From contig NZ_LT627734.1 of NCBI RefSeq assembly GCF_900100865.1, positions 682,001-746,000 on the forward strand: DNA of 64,000 bases, in the 5' to 3' direction. The first letter of the stretch is position 1. Every line of letters starts with the position of its first letter. The notes under the pieces are model-generated. The model saw only the letters and a list, made by a program, of their open reading frames with translations, did not search any database and had not been told where the DNA came from. This stretch comes from Candidatus Aquiluna sp. UB-MaderosW2red. GTDB lineage: Bacteria; Actinomycetota; Actinomycetes; Actinomycetales; Microbacteriaceae. The position numbers and the translations under genes are program-made. Positions 34,596 through 44,958 of this stretch are shown here, in pieces.

Positions 34596-35714
34596 ATGGA
34601 AATTTCTGTCGTTTTAGTGGCAGCGGGGCGCGGAGCAAGGCTCGCAGCTGGCGTTCCAAAGGCAATCGCCACAGTTGCCGGGATCACGCTTTTAGAGCTC
34701 TCCCTCATGAGAATTGCGAAATTTGCTCCAGCACAGGTAATCGTGGTAGCACCGGCTGATCGAATTGCCGAATTTGATCGTATTTGCAAAAAATTTATGG
34801 TCAATGTCGAGGTTATTGCTGGTGGCCTAACAAGGCAGCAATCTGTTGCTAGTGGGCTTTCGCTGGTCACTCAAGAAAACGTCTTAGTGCACGATGCAGC
34901 CAGAGCATTTGCTCCTGAAGCAGTATTCGAGCGAGTCGCGCTCGCCCTTGTCGACGCGGAGTCCGTGGTGCCAGTGACTCACATCCCAGATACTGTGAAA
35001 AGAACTTCCGCGGGCTGGGTAACTGAAACTATTGACCGCAGCGAACTCAGGCTGTCCCAGACTCCGCAGGGTTTTCGAGTTGCAACCCTTCGTGATGCGC
35101 TCAGTAAAACCGAAGGTGATTTCACAGACGAAGCGGCCCTGCTTGAAAGCTTTGGGATCAAGACCAAAACCGTATTGGGTGATGAGCTGTGCTTTAAAAT
35201 AACCACTCCCGCAGATCTGGATCGAGCTCGTTCAACATTCGCGAATGTGCGTTCTGGAGTCGGAGTCGACGCTCACGCCTTCGGCGAAGTCGGTGAGCTC
35301 TCGCTGGGGCTGGTGAAATTTCCCGAGCTACCGGGACTGGCGGGTCATTCGGATGGAGATTCGGTCTCCCATGCGATTGTCGATGCATTGTTATCGGCGG
35401 CAGCTCTTGGGGACATCGGGTCCAACTTTGGGACCAGTCGGAGCGAGTACTCAGGTGCTTCTGGCGAGGTGTTTCTAAAAGAGACAATCAGGTTATTGGA
35501 AGCAGCAAATTACGAGCCAGTAAACGTTTCAGTGCAGGTCGTTGCCGATAAACCGCGACTTGCAGAGCGCAGGCATGAATTGGAGGCGGCGCTCAGTGAG
35601 GTCATTGGAGCCCCGGTATCGGTGCTTGCTACCACCACCGATGGTTTGGGCTTTTTAGCTGATGCCAGGGGCATTGCAGCAGTAGCGACCGCCCTTATTA
35701 GAGTGCGGGATTAG
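34596..35714 (+). CDS. ispDF: bifunctional IspD/IspF of the MEP isoprenoid pathway
   Basis: The 372-residue fusion has an IspD cytidylyltransferase at residues 1-205 (VVLVAAGRGARLAAGVPKAI, VHDAARAFAPEAVF) and an IspF cyclodiphosphate synthase at 210-372 (GVGVDAHAFGEVGEL with the metal-binding Asp/His, GLAGHSDGDSVSHAIVDALL, and TTTDGLGFLADARGIA). It makes CDP-methylerythritol and then methylerythritol 2,4-cyclodiphosphate. In many actinobacteria ispD and ispF are separate genes; here they are one frame. It is in the carD-cysS operon. Confidence 0.93.
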   Translation: MEISVVLVAAGRGARLAAGVPKAIATVAGITLLELSLMRIAKFAPAQVIVVAPADRIAEFDRICKKFMVNVEVIAGGLTRQQSVASGLSLVTQENVLVHDAARAFAPEAVFERVALALVDAESVVPVTHIPDTVKRTSAGWVTETIDRSELRLSQTPQGFRVATLRDALSKTEGDFTDEAALLESFGIKTKTVLGDELCFKITTPADLDRARSTFANVRSGVGVDAHAFGEVGELSLGLVKFPELPGLAGHSDGDSVSHAIVDALLSAAALGDIGSNFGTSRSEYSGASGEVFLKETIRLLEAANYEPVNVSVQVVADKPRLAERRHELEAALSEVIGAPVSVLATTTDGLGFLADARGIAAVATALIRVRD

Positions 35715-35723
35715 GCTCAGAAT

Positions 35724-37121
35724 ATGAAGCTATACGACACTAAGGCTCGGCGTCTAATGGCTTTTGAGCCAGTCACCGAGGGGGAAGTGTCAATTTATGT
35801 CTGCGGGCCGACAGTGCAGTCCGAGCCGCACATCGGTCACCTCAGATCGGCTTTGGTTTACGACCTATTCACTCGCTGGTTCGAAGCTAACGGCAAAAAA
35901 GTCACGCTAATTCGTAACGTCACAGATATTGATGACAAGGTGCTAGAAAAAGCGCAGGAGACCAAGACACCCTGGTGGCAGCTAGCCCACACCAACGAAC
36001 TTCTATTTGCCAGCGATTACCGCAAGCTAATGATCAGAGACCCAAGCTATGAGCCAAGGGCAACTGGGCATATCCCCCAGATGCTAAGTCTGATTTCATT
36101 ATTGATTGAGCGCGGTCATGCCTATCAGGCACTGGATGGGTCAGGCAGCGTTTATTTTGATGTGCGGAGCTTACCGAGCTATGGCTCCTTGACGAATCAG
36201 CCAATCGATGAGATTGAAGTTGAGGGCATCGGCTCTGGTAAGAAACAACCTCAGGATTTTGCGCTCTGGAAAGCGGCAAAAAAAACCGAGCCCGACACCG
36301 CCAAGTGGGATTCTGATTATGGCCCCGGAAGACCTGGTTGGCATATCGAATGCTCGGCCATGGCCACCCATTATCTAGGCGCCCAGTTTGATATTCACGG
36401 CGGTGGTTTAGATCTTCGTTTCCCACACCACGAAAATGAGTTAGCTCAATCAAGCGCCGCGGGGCATGGGTTTGCGAAGTACTGGGTCCACAACGGGCTC
36501 GTGAACATTGCCGGGCAGAAGATGTCAAAGTCCTTGAATAACTCGGTTTATTCGAAAGAGCTATTCTCATTAGCCGAGCCTCAGGTAGTGCGCTATTACC
36601 TAATGAGCGCTCACTATCGTTCAGTTTTGGATTTTGCGCCAGAGGTTTTAGAGGAGGCAAAGACTGCGCTGGAGCGAATCTACGGCTTCCTAGAGCGTGC
36701 CGAGCGTGAACTTGAGTTGACCAGGTTCCAAGAGCTCGAGCTGGAAATTAATCTTCCCGAAGATTTTGTGTCGGAGATGAACGAGGACCTCAATATCCCA
36801 GCGGCGCTCGCGGTTATTCACGAGGCAGTTCGCTCGGGCAACACCCACCTCGATGAGCAGCGGCTTAGCGAGGCGAGCCAACAACGCTCCCAGCTTTATA
36901 AGATGCTCGAGATCATTGGCCTTGCGCCGAACCAGTGGCTGGTCGGGAGCTCCCTAGAGCACCAGGCACTTGATCTCTTGATCAAAGCGCTGATTGCTGA
37001 GCGCAATGCAGCAAGGGAAGCGAAGGACTATGCTCGTGCCGACGCTATTCGCGATTCACTAATTCAAGCTGGCATCGAGTTATCAGATGCATCAAACCAA
37101 ACACACTGGAGTCTTAGCTGA
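35724..37121 (+). CDS. cysS: cysteinyl-tRNA synthetase
   Basis: This 465-residue class I synthetase has the zinc and HIGH region CGPTVQSEPHIGHLRS near residue 28, KMSKSLNN near 271, and the zinc-site motif GPGRPGWHIECSAMA. The DALR-type C-terminal domain (about 340-465) is complete. It shares its last base with the start of the rRNA methyltransferase gene. Confidence 0.96.
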   Translation: MKLYDTKARRLMAFEPVTEGEVSIYVCGPTVQSEPHIGHLRSALVYDLFTRWFEANGKKVTLIRNVTDIDDKVLEKAQETKTPWWQLAHTNELLFASDYRKLMIRDPSYEPRATGHIPQMLSLISLLIERGHAYQALDGSGSVYFDVRSLPSYGSLTNQPIDEIEVEGIGSGKKQPQDFALWKAAKKTEPDTAKWDSDYGPGRPGWHIECSAMATHYLGAQFDIHGGGLDLRFPHHENELAQSSAAGHGFAKYWVHNGLVNIAGQKMSKSLNNSVYSKELFSLAEPQVVRYYLMSAHYRSVLDFAPEVLEEAKTALERIYGFLERAERELELTRFQELELEINLPEDFVSEMNEDLNIPAALAVIHEAVRSGNTHLDEQRLSEASQQRSQLYKMLEIIGLAPNQWLVGSSLEHQALDLLIKALIAERNAAREAKDYARADAIRDSLIQAGIELSDASNQTHWSLS

Positions 37122-38098
37122 TGTCAAAACCTGGAAGGCCTGGAGCCGCCAAGGGTAAAAAGGGAGCCCCAAAGGGCTCTGGCGGTAAGAACCGTCAGTC
37201 GCTAGAGGGTCGTGGACCAACCCCGAAGGCTGAAGACCGCCCCTACCATAAGGCCTATCGCTCAAACATGACACCCAAGGCAAAAGTTGCGCCCAAACAA
37301 GTGAAACGCGGAGAGTTTGTCGCGGGCAGATCGGGAATGGGAGCAAGGGCAATTTCTGGAGAAATTCTCTCGGGTCGGAACTCGGTATCAGAAGCCCTCA
37401 AGGCCAAGATTCCGGCAACCGCATTGTTTATCGCCCAGGGCATTGACATGGATGACCGGGTTCGTAACGCAATCGCGATTGCCACCAACCGCAACATTGC
37501 AGTGAATGAAGTGACTCGCCAAGAAGTAGAGCGAATGACTGGTGGGGATAGCGTTCATCAAGGCATCGCACTCCAGGTTCCGCCTTACGACTATAAGCAC
37601 CCGATGGATCTGGTCGATAGAGCACTTTCCCTGGGGCAAGTGCCCCTTCTGGTGGCGCTAGATGGTGTTACAGACCCTAGAAACCTAGGAGCAATAATTC
37701 GATCGGTGGCGGCCTTTGGTGCTCATGGTGTCGTACTGCCGCAGCGTCGAAGTGTTGGGGTCACTGCGGCAGCTTGGCGCACATCAGCCGGAGCCGCGGC
37801 AAGAATACCAGTTGCACTAGCTTCGAATCTAAATCAGGCCATCAAAGAGTATAAGCAGCGCGGCCTCTTTGTTATTGGGCTCGACGGTGATGGTGAGGTT
37901 TCTATGCCAGAGTTCACTTTGGCCGACCAGCCAATTCTTTTGGTGGTTGGGTCTGAAGGTAAAGGGCTCTCTCGATTGGTTCAGGAAAACTGCGATCAAG
38001 TAGTTTCGATTCCAATCGGAGGCGCAACAGAGTCTTTGAATGCCGGGATTGCTGCCAGTGTGGCGCTTTACCAAATCTCTACCATGCGCGCAAAGTAG
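37121..38098 (+). CDS. rlmB: 23S rRNA Gm2251 2'-O-methyltransferase, TrmH family
   Basis: The 325-residue SPOUT methyltransferase has a long basic, Gly/Lys-rich N-terminus (about 1-75), an L30e-like substrate-binding domain, and a SpoU domain with LVALDGVTDPRNLGAIIRS, ILLVVGSEGKGLSRL and IPIGGATESLNAGIAASVALY. The three knot motifs are intact. It belongs to the carD-ispDF-cysS cluster, and its ATG overlaps the cysS stop. Confidence 0.92.
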   Translation: MSKPGRPGAAKGKKGAPKGSGGKNRQSLEGRGPTPKAEDRPYHKAYRSNMTPKAKVAPKQVKRGEFVAGRSGMGARAISGEILSGRNSVSEALKAKIPATALFIAQGIDMDDRVRNAIAIATNRNIAVNEVTRQEVERMTGGDSVHQGIALQVPPYDYKHPMDLVDRALSLGQVPLLVALDGVTDPRNLGAIIRSVAAFGAHGVVLPQRRSVGVTAAAWRTSAGAAARIPVALASNLNQAIKEYKQRGLFVIGLDGDGEVSMPEFTLADQPILLVVGSEGKGLSRLVQENCDQVVSIPIGGATESLNAGIAASVALYQISTMRAK

Positions 38099-38100
38099 AG

Positions 38101-39414
38101 CTAGACCTTATCTCTCCAGTCGCCTTCTTCATCGTCTTCTGACACAACAATCAAACCCGATGGAACCGGTTCAGCAAGCGTGATGGCCTCAGTGGTCTGC
38201 GCTCCCCCCAGCAGGGATTCTTCGTCCGGCCTATTTGAGAGCACCTCTGAGACGTAGCTTCTAACCGCATCCACCATGGGGACATCGCGGCCGGCATTTT
38301 CTGAGGCATACCAGCGGTGTTCCAGGACTTCATGAAATACCTCTGCTGGCTCAAGTTTTCCGGTGTATTGCAGCGGCACAGCTTTGATAACAGGCTCAAA
38401 AACATCGCTTAGCCATTCGTGAGCCAATACCTCTTCGTCTGCTCCGCTTCGAGCGTGAGAAAGCCGATACTCATCGATATCGTTCAGCAGTCGTCTGGCC
38501 TGGTTCTCTTCAACATCTAGACCAGTAAGTAGTAGGAGCCTTCTCGCGTGGTGACCGGCGTCAACAACCTTTGGTTGAATCCTCACGGTCGCTCCATCGG
38601 GGCTCTGGTCCATTGTGAGTTCCTCGATATCGAAACCCAGATCATTAAGTTGTTGCACTCGCCTGGAGATTCTCCAGCGCTCAGAGGCGAGGATGGTTTG
38701 GGTTTCGGTGAGCTCTTTCCAAAGCTCGTGGTACTTATCGACTATTCGCTGGCTAATTTTGCCAGGGTCAATTTCAACCGCTTTTCCAGAGGCCATCAGA
38801 TCCATCAACTCTCCGGCAATATTTATTCTCGCAATTTCGAGATCGTTTTCGCGCTGGCCGTTTGAGAGTCGCGAGTCGTAGAGCTGCCCTGTTTCGGCAT
38901 CAACCAAATAGGCGGCGAACTTCCCCGCGTCCCTTCTAAAAAGGGTATTGGAGAGCGAGACATCACCCCAAAAAAAGCCCACCAGGTGAAGTCGAACCAA
39001 TAAAAGCGCCAAGGCGTCGACCAGTCTTTTGGCCGTTTGTTCCCTGAGGCCCTGTGACCACATTGCCCGATAAGGCAGTGAGAATTTTAAATGCCTTGTG
39101 ATCAAGACAGCTGGCAACTCTTCGTCATTTTCATCGGTTCGGTTATTGATTATGGCGAAAGCTTCAACGCAAGGGATATCCAATTTCTCCAGCTTGCGCA
39201 GCATGTCATATTCGCGTTTAGCCAGATCGAACAGGGTTTCCTTAATCGCTACCACGTGGTCTCCCAGGTGAGCAAAGCGAACCGTGTGTCGGGAAAGTCC
39301 CTTAGGAAGTGCCGCAATGTTTTCCCTGGGCCAATCCTCCAAAGGCAAATGCCACGGCAGATCCAGCAGTGCTGGCTCAGCCGTGGCAGCCGTGATGTTG
39401 AGTTGTGAGGACAT
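38101..39414 (-). CDS. DUF4032 protein (lipopolysaccharide kinase-like)
   Basis: The 437-residue protein has a kinase-like N-terminal half (GDHVVAIKETLFDLAKREYD, and LHLVGFFWGDVSLSNTLFRR with an HxD-like GDVSLSN catalytic loop, then YLVDAETG as a DFG-like motif). A DUF4032 domain follows in the second half. The family is restricted mainly to actinobacteria; its substrate is not known. It is 2 bp upstream of the sugar-ABC ATPase gene stop on the same strand, and convergent with rlmB. Confidence 0.8.
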   Translation of the reverse strand: MSSQLNITAATAEPALLDLPWHLPLEDWPRENIAALPKGLSRHTVRFAHLGDHVVAIKETLFDLAKREYDMLRKLEKLDIPCVEAFAIINNRTDENDEELPAVLITRHLKFSLPYRAMWSQGLREQTAKRLVDALALLLVRLHLVGFFWGDVSLSNTLFRRDAGKFAAYLVDAETGQLYDSRLSNGQRENDLEIARINIAGELMDLMASGKAVEIDPGKISQRIVDKYHELWKELTETQTILASERWRISRRVQQLNDLGFDIEELTMDQSPDGATVRIQPKVVDAGHHARRLLLLTGLDVEENQARRLLNDIDEYRLSHARSGADEEVLAHEWLSDVFEPVIKAVPLQYTGKLEPAEVFHEVLEHRWYASENAGRDVPMVDAVRSYVSEVLSNRPDEESLLGGAQTTEAITLAEPVPSGLIVVSEDDEEGDWRDKV

Positions 39415-39416
39415 GC

Positions 39417-40493
39417 CTAGTTGAGGCGCAAGCCACTTTCGACATCGAATAGGTGAACTGCTTCTGAATCGGAGGCAGTTAGGTGAATCTTGTCACCGGC
39501 CATTGGGTGGTCGATTGCGTGAACCCGAATAACCACATTCTGCTCGGCACCATCAAGCTGTGCTCGACCGTATAAAAAGCCGTCAGAACCGAGTTCTTCT
39601 ACAACATCAACCTCAACTGCGAGGCCGTGTTCTGAGACGGTTAGCTTCTCTGGTCGAATACCAACCGTGACTCTCGAGCCAGATGCCTTCGCGAGAATAT
39701 CCTTCGAAATTGGGAGAACTGCATCGCCGAACTTGACTCCACCTTCCACAATCTCAAGCTGCACGAGGTTCATGGCCGGTGAGCCAATAAAGCCAGCAAC
39801 GAAAACATTGAGTGGGCGGTCATAAAGATTACGAGGGGTGTCCACCTGCTGCAGGAGGCCATCTTTGAGCACAGCCACCCGGTCGCCCATGGTCATGGCT
39901 TCTACCTGGTCGTGGGTTACGTAAACGGTTGTCACACCGAGACGACGCTGCAAGGAGGCAATCTGGGTGCGAGTCTGAACCCTGAGCTTGGCGTCCAGGT
40001 TTGATAGCGGCTCATCCATCAGGAACACCTGTGGCTTACGAACAATCGCGCGACCCATGGCCACGCGTTGACGCTGACCACCGGAAAGAGCCTTTGGCTT
40101 GCGGTTTAGGTATGGCTCTAGATCTAGAAGCTTGGCCGCGTCCAGAACGCGCTCTGCGCGTTCTTCTTTGCTAACTCCAGCAATCTTCAGGGCGAATCCC
40201 ATGTTCTCGGCAACGGTCATGTGCGGGTACAGAGCGTAGTTTTGGAAGACCATCGCGATGTCGCGATCTTTTGGTGGAACATCAGTTACTTCGCGGTCAC
40301 CGATGTAGATGCCGCCGCCGTTTACCTCTTCGAGCCCTGCAAGCATGCGAAGCGAGGTGGATTTTCCGCAACCAGATGGGCCGACCAAAACCAAGAACTC
40401 GCCGTCCTTGACCTCTAGGTTGAGCTTGTCAACCGCGGGCTTGGTGCCACCGGGGTAGATTCTGGTTGCGTCTCTAAATGATACTGATGCCAT
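39417..40493 (-). CDS. multiple-sugar ABC transporter ATPase (MsmK/UgpC type)
   Basis: From the ATG at 40493, with GGAG upstream (an ATG 24 codons earlier has no such site and adds a non-conserved tail), the ATPase has 358 residues. It has Walker [10 protein letters not shown], signature LSGGQRQRVAMGRAIV, Walker B VFLMDEPLSNLDAKLR, and a C-terminal OB/TOBE domain (VTVGIRPEKL). Such ATPases energise several sugar importers in actinobacteria and are often encoded alone. No permease is nearby. Confidence 0.9.
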   Translation of the reverse strand: MASVSFRDATRIYPGGTKPAVDKLNLEVKDGEFLVLVGPSGCGKSTSLRMLAGLEEVNGGGIYIGDREVTDVPPKDRDIAMVFQNYALYPHMTVAENMGFALKIAGVSKEERAERVLDAAKLLDLEPYLNRKPKALSGGQRQRVAMGRAIVRKPQVFLMDEPLSNLDAKLRVQTRTQIASLQRRLGVTTVYVTHDQVEAMTMGDRVAVLKDGLLQQVDTPRNLYDRPLNVFVAGFIGSPAMNLVQLEIVEGGVKFGDAVLPISKDILAKASGSRVTVGIRPEKLTVSEHGLAVEVDVVEELGSDGFLYGRAQLDGAEQNVVIRVHAIDHPMAGDKIHLTASDSEAVHLFDVESGLRLN

Positions 40494-40635
40494 TTTTTGC
40501 TCCTTCACCGGCAGGTACGTGCCGAACGATCCGTTGTGTAGGTATCTGACAATTGTCAGTTCCATAAGTATCGCACCCGAATTAGAATGAGGGGACCTTG
40601 TAACAAAGCTGAGACCAAATGAATAAGGAAATCAA

Positions 40636-41484
40636 ATGACCTCCAACCAAAAGCCAACGCGTTCAGAGCAGCGCGAAGAAGCCAGGGCAAGGGCCAAAGC
40701 GCAACGCGAGCTGAATGCTAAAAAGGAAAAACGCACCAAGTTATTGGTGCAGCTCTCGGTGGTTGTGGTAGCACTGGGCATCGTCGGGGGTGTTGGCGCG
40801 GTAATCGCGATTGATTCAGCCAATCAGGCCGATGCGCCGGTTGTTGGCGAAATTCCCGCCAACCTAACCGCTTTAGGCGGTCTGAAGGTTGGTATTGGGC
40901 TGCAAGCTTTTACCTTAGACAAGACCCCGACTCCAGATTCCACTGACCCAATTCCTGAAATCGTGATGTATGTGGACTACCAGTGCCCGGTTTGCCAGGC
41001 GTTTGATGTCCCCAACGAAGCCCAACTGCGCTCTTGGGTTGACACTGGTGTAGCTACCCTTGAGATTCGCCCAATCTCCTTTTTGGACCGCGCTTCTTTG
41101 AACGCCTACTCCTCGAGGGCAACCAATGCCTCAATGTGCATTGCAAATTTTGAGCCAGATTCCTTCTTTGATTACCACGGCATCCTGATGAATAACCAGC
41201 CCGCTGAGCAGACCGAAGGGGCAACGGACGACGAGCTGTTTGCTTTTGCGCAGGATGCCGGTGCTGGAACCGAAGAGGTTAAGGGTTGCATCCAGGCCAA
41301 GAGTTTTGGAGACTATATTGAGCAGCACACTCAAAAGGTCTTAAATAATCCGCAAGACGGCATCAGTGTCTCGGGAACCCCCACCATCTTGGTCAACGGC
41401 AAGCAGTACACCTGGGCAACCGGTGAAGAGCTTGTGAGTCCTGAGAACTTCGCTCAATTCGTTCAGTCGGCTTCAGCTGAATAG
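40636..41484 (+). CDS. membrane-anchored DsbA-like thioredoxin-fold protein
   Basis: The 282-residue protein has a highly charged cytoplasmic N-terminus (about 1-35), a membrane segment (LLVQLSVVVVALGIVGGVGAV) and an extracellular DsbA fold with active site CPVC (Cys117/Cys120, DYQCPVCQAF) and the cis-Pro loop GTPTILVNGKQY. It probably oxidises or isomerises exported protein thiols. It is transcribed alone, with ATG preceded by GGAAATCA-like purine sequence. Confidence 0.87.
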   Translation: MTSNQKPTRSEQREEARARAKAQRELNAKKEKRTKLLVQLSVVVVALGIVGGVGAVIAIDSANQADAPVVGEIPANLTALGGLKVGIGLQAFTLDKTPTPDSTDPIPEIVMYVDYQCPVCQAFDVPNEAQLRSWVDTGVATLEIRPISFLDRASLNAYSSRATNASMCIANFEPDSFFDYHGILMNNQPAEQTEGATDDELFAFAQDAGAGTEEVKGCIQAKSFGDYIEQHTQKVLNNPQDGISVSGTPTILVNGKQYTWATGEELVSPENFAQFVQSASAE

Positions 41485-41958
41485 CTAGCCTTCGACCTTC
41501 ATGGTTACGGCTAGCTGATTGTTATTTTCATTTCCTATTGCATCTATCAGGAGTGCCTCCCAGGTGCAATTGGTGTTTCGCATACCCTTCGGTAAAAAGC
41601 CAGTGCCTTCAAAGTTCAAGTCCGTGAGCTTCCCAACCCATCTGCCAGTCCAACTCGGTGAGCCGGGCAAAATTGCAAAGCTCGCGAACTTGGCTGAAGC
41701 GCCTTTAATTCCAAGATGGATAATCATTCTTTTTTCGCCATTGTCCATGCAAATAAGATCTGCCTGCTCCAAGTCGCGATCATCACTGATTGAGCCTGAG
41801 AAGCTAAAGACCTGATCGGCGCCTGAAATATCGAACTCAGTTTGGGAGACCTGAAACTCGCTAATAACAGGGGGAGTCGAATCGTTTTGGTAGATGAAAT
41901 AAGCGACACCGGCGGCGATTGCCAAAGATGTATAAACCTGCCAAGACCTAATCTTCAA
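41485..41958 (-). CDS. exported or membrane-anchored protein of unknown function
   Basis: The 157-residue protein starts with a short basic tip and one hydrophobic segment (VYTSLAIAAGVAYFIY), then a beta-rich extracellular part (VISEFQVSQTEFDISGADQ, SFSGSISDDRDLEQADLIC) with two cysteines that could form a disulfide. The strand pattern is like a bacterial Ig-like domain. No family recognised. It converges on the DsbA-like gene with no gap, so it may be one of its clients; this is only a guess from position. Confidence 0.6.
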   Translation of the reverse strand: MKIRSWQVYTSLAIAAGVAYFIYQNDSTPPVISEFQVSQTEFDISGADQVFSFSGSISDDRDLEQADLICMDNGEKRMIIHLGIKGASAKFASFAILPGSPSWTGRWVGKLTDLNFEGTGFLPKGMRNTNCTWEALLIDAIGNENNNQLAVTMKVEG

Positions 41959-42078
41959 TTTGCTCCTAAGTGTGCCCCAAGGCTACCTGCCCGTGGGGGC
42001 CATGTTCGCTAAAAGTGATGACCCCTAGCGCTAGGTTGAGCCAATAAAAGTTAGGTAACCAAAATAAGGAGGCTAGGC

Positions 42079-42385
42079 ATGGAATTTCAGTTTAGGGGTG
42101 GAGCTACAACCTATTGGGGTACAGCACTTTTGGGAGCGCTAATCACAATTTTATCCCTCGGCTTTTTGTACCCATTTGCACTTGTGCTGAATGAGCGCTG
42201 GCGAGCCAAGCACTCATTCATTGGGGGGCGTCAGCTTGAATTCTCTGGTTCTGCTTTTGGCTTATTGGGTCGGTGGATTCTTTGGTTAGTACTTATTTGT
42301 TGTGACTCTTGGAATCTACTCGTTTTGGGTAATTCCAAGACTGCAGAAATGGAAGTGGGAGTTCACAAACTTTGCTACCAAGTAG
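42079..42385 (+). pseudogene. DUF898-family membrane protein broken by a 1-base frameshift
   Basis: The gene starts at ATG 42079 after AGGAGG and reads well to about residue 73 (MEFQFRGGATTYWGTALLGA, AKHSFIGGRQLEFSGSAFG), all matching the small actinobacterial DUF898 (YjgN-like) membrane family. After ATT at 42295 the frame goes wrong (LICCDSWNLLVLGN). In the next frame, from 42302, the family's expected end appears: VTLGIYSFWVIPRLQKWKWE up to a TAG at 42383-42385. Removing one base in ATTTG (42295-42299) restores a 101-residue protein. As read, a chimeric 108-residue product ending at 42405 would be made. It may be a real mutation, a sequencing error or a programmed shift. Confidence 0.8.
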
Positions 42386-42476
42386 GTTTTTTGTACCTAG
42401 GGTAAAAATCCCTCAACTACAGCGGTAAACTCTCAAACTTGCTTCAAAATTGGCGGCTCGAGCTTTTTTTACTTAG

Positions 42477-43892
<1,416 letters not shown>

Positions 43893-43994
43893 CCAAAGGT
43901 CAGCTTCACAATTAGCGTTAGGGGCTTCATTTTGAGAACCACTTTGTGCTTTAGGGCCCGAAGTTCTTGGGGCTTGAGGCGATAGGAGGGGTGA

Positions 43995-44600
43995 ATGATT
44001 GAGTCATGCCTTGAGTGCGGGACGAGTAAAAAGCCAGCGGTTTGGTTTTGCGTGAACTGCAATGCTCTAAAGGATCTCTCGGGTGAGATGGCCGACCTTG
44101 ATTCCAGCGAGTGTCAAGCAGCCGAACCGACAGTCGCTTGCACAGAGTGCGGGAGCCATGTTTTTGAAGAATCCGAATCCTTCTGTCCAGCTTGCGAGTC
44201 TTTACAAGGCAGAAATCAAGCGAATTCTTACCACGCAAATTCAGGTGCCGAGCTCACTAACCAGGCTGATGCCAGACCCTCACCTCGAAAGGGCGTCAAA
44301 AAGACCCTCATAGTTCTGGGAACACTGCTCTCAATTTTCTCGCTCATTCTTGGGTCTACTCTCTCAGTGGGATTTGGCGGCAGCCCGGTGGACAACGATA
44401 GGGCTTGTGTTTATTTCTCTGACGGCTACCAGCTAGCCAAGTCGGAAAATGGTTCTGCCGATAGCATGGGCGCCTGGCGAGCAGCGGCAAGGGATGGGGC
44501 AAGCTTTGCCACCGGCCAGCTCGCATTTGAATTGCAAAGGTTTGCGGCCGGTTCAGATGATGGGGAAGCCATCGCGAGTATCACGCGGCTTTGTCGTTAG
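43995..44600 (+). CDS. double zinc-ribbon membrane protein
   Basis: The 201-residue protein starts after AGGAGGGG at ATG 43995. It has two zinc ribbons at the N-terminus (CLECG...CVNC and CTECG...CPAC, residues 5-75), a Lys-rich linker, one membrane segment (TLIVLGTLLSIFSLILGST), and an extracellular helical C-terminus ending CR. I do not recognise a named family. It lies just outside the integrated element, whose cargo holds two more zinc-ribbon membrane proteins of similar layout. Confidence 0.65.
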   Translation: MIESCLECGTSKKPAVWFCVNCNALKDLSGEMADLDSSECQAAEPTVACTECGSHVFEESESFCPACESLQGRNQANSYHANSGAELTNQADARPSPRKGVKKTLIVLGTLLSIFSLILGSTLSVGFGGSPVDNDRACVYFSDGYQLAKSENGSADSMGAWRAAARDGASFATGQLAFELQRFAAGSDDGEAIASITRLCR

Positions 44601-44707
44601 GGTTCAATGGTTTTAGGGTGAGAGGCTAGTAGCTACCTATCTGAATGCTGAAGTTCAGCCTGGCTTGTTGAGCTGATAGGCTTCCGAGCGTAACAAAGGG
44701 GATTTGT

Positions 44708-44773
44708 CCCCAGGCCGACTTGGCGCAATGGTAGCGCACCACTCTTGTAAAGTGGGGGTTACGGGTTCAAGTC
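44708..44773 (+). repeat. attL: left copy of the 66-bp direct repeat
   Basis: Identical to 53236-53301, from CCCCAG before the tRNA through CAAGTC in the T-loop. Crossover happened somewhere inside this stretch. The identity stops at 44774, where the T-arm 3' strand should follow. Confidence 0.9.
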
Positions 44774-44820
44774 ACACTCACTTCGTATCGCGTATTGCTG
44801 CGCAATCCCGCGTCGGCTCT
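44714..44820 (+). pseudogene. interrupted tRNA-Thr(UGU) copy at attL
   Basis: The first 60 nt match the intact tRNA-Thr exactly, including the TGT anticodon. Then 33 nt (44774-44806) intervene, containing a hairpin (ATTGC-TGC-GCAAT, with CGCG on each side). After this comes CCCGCGTCGGCTCT, nearly the normal 3' end (CCCGTAGTCGGCTCT). The fold would have a giant T-loop, so the gene is almost surely dead. A good promoter (TTGAGC, 17 nt, TAACAA around 44668-44696) lies upstream and is presumably the original host promoter. Confidence 0.75.
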
Positions 44821-44882
44821 GGGGTGTAGCAACTACTTGGTTGTAGGGGCTTTTTATGGATAGCCCAGGCAAGTCTTGAATT

Positions 44883-44900
44883 GGTAGCAGCTGGTAGCAG
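44883..44900 (+). repeat. left arm-type site (GGTAGCAG x2)
   Basis: GGTAGCAG occurs twice with a 10-bp pitch (18 bp in all) between attL and the integrase gene. The same 18 bp recur in the same orientation at 53040-53057. Paired copies spaced by one helical turn at both ends fit arm-type integrase binding sites. Confidence 0.7.
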
Positions 44901-44958
44901 AAACAGTATTTAGCGGGCTATTTACAGCAGTGTCCCCTCCAAATAACGGAGGAAAAAG

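Noticed and set aside
44714-44773. A second functional tRNA-Thr gene
   Set aside because: The T-arm 3' strand is displaced by 33 nt and its last pair is lost, so the fold cannot form normally.
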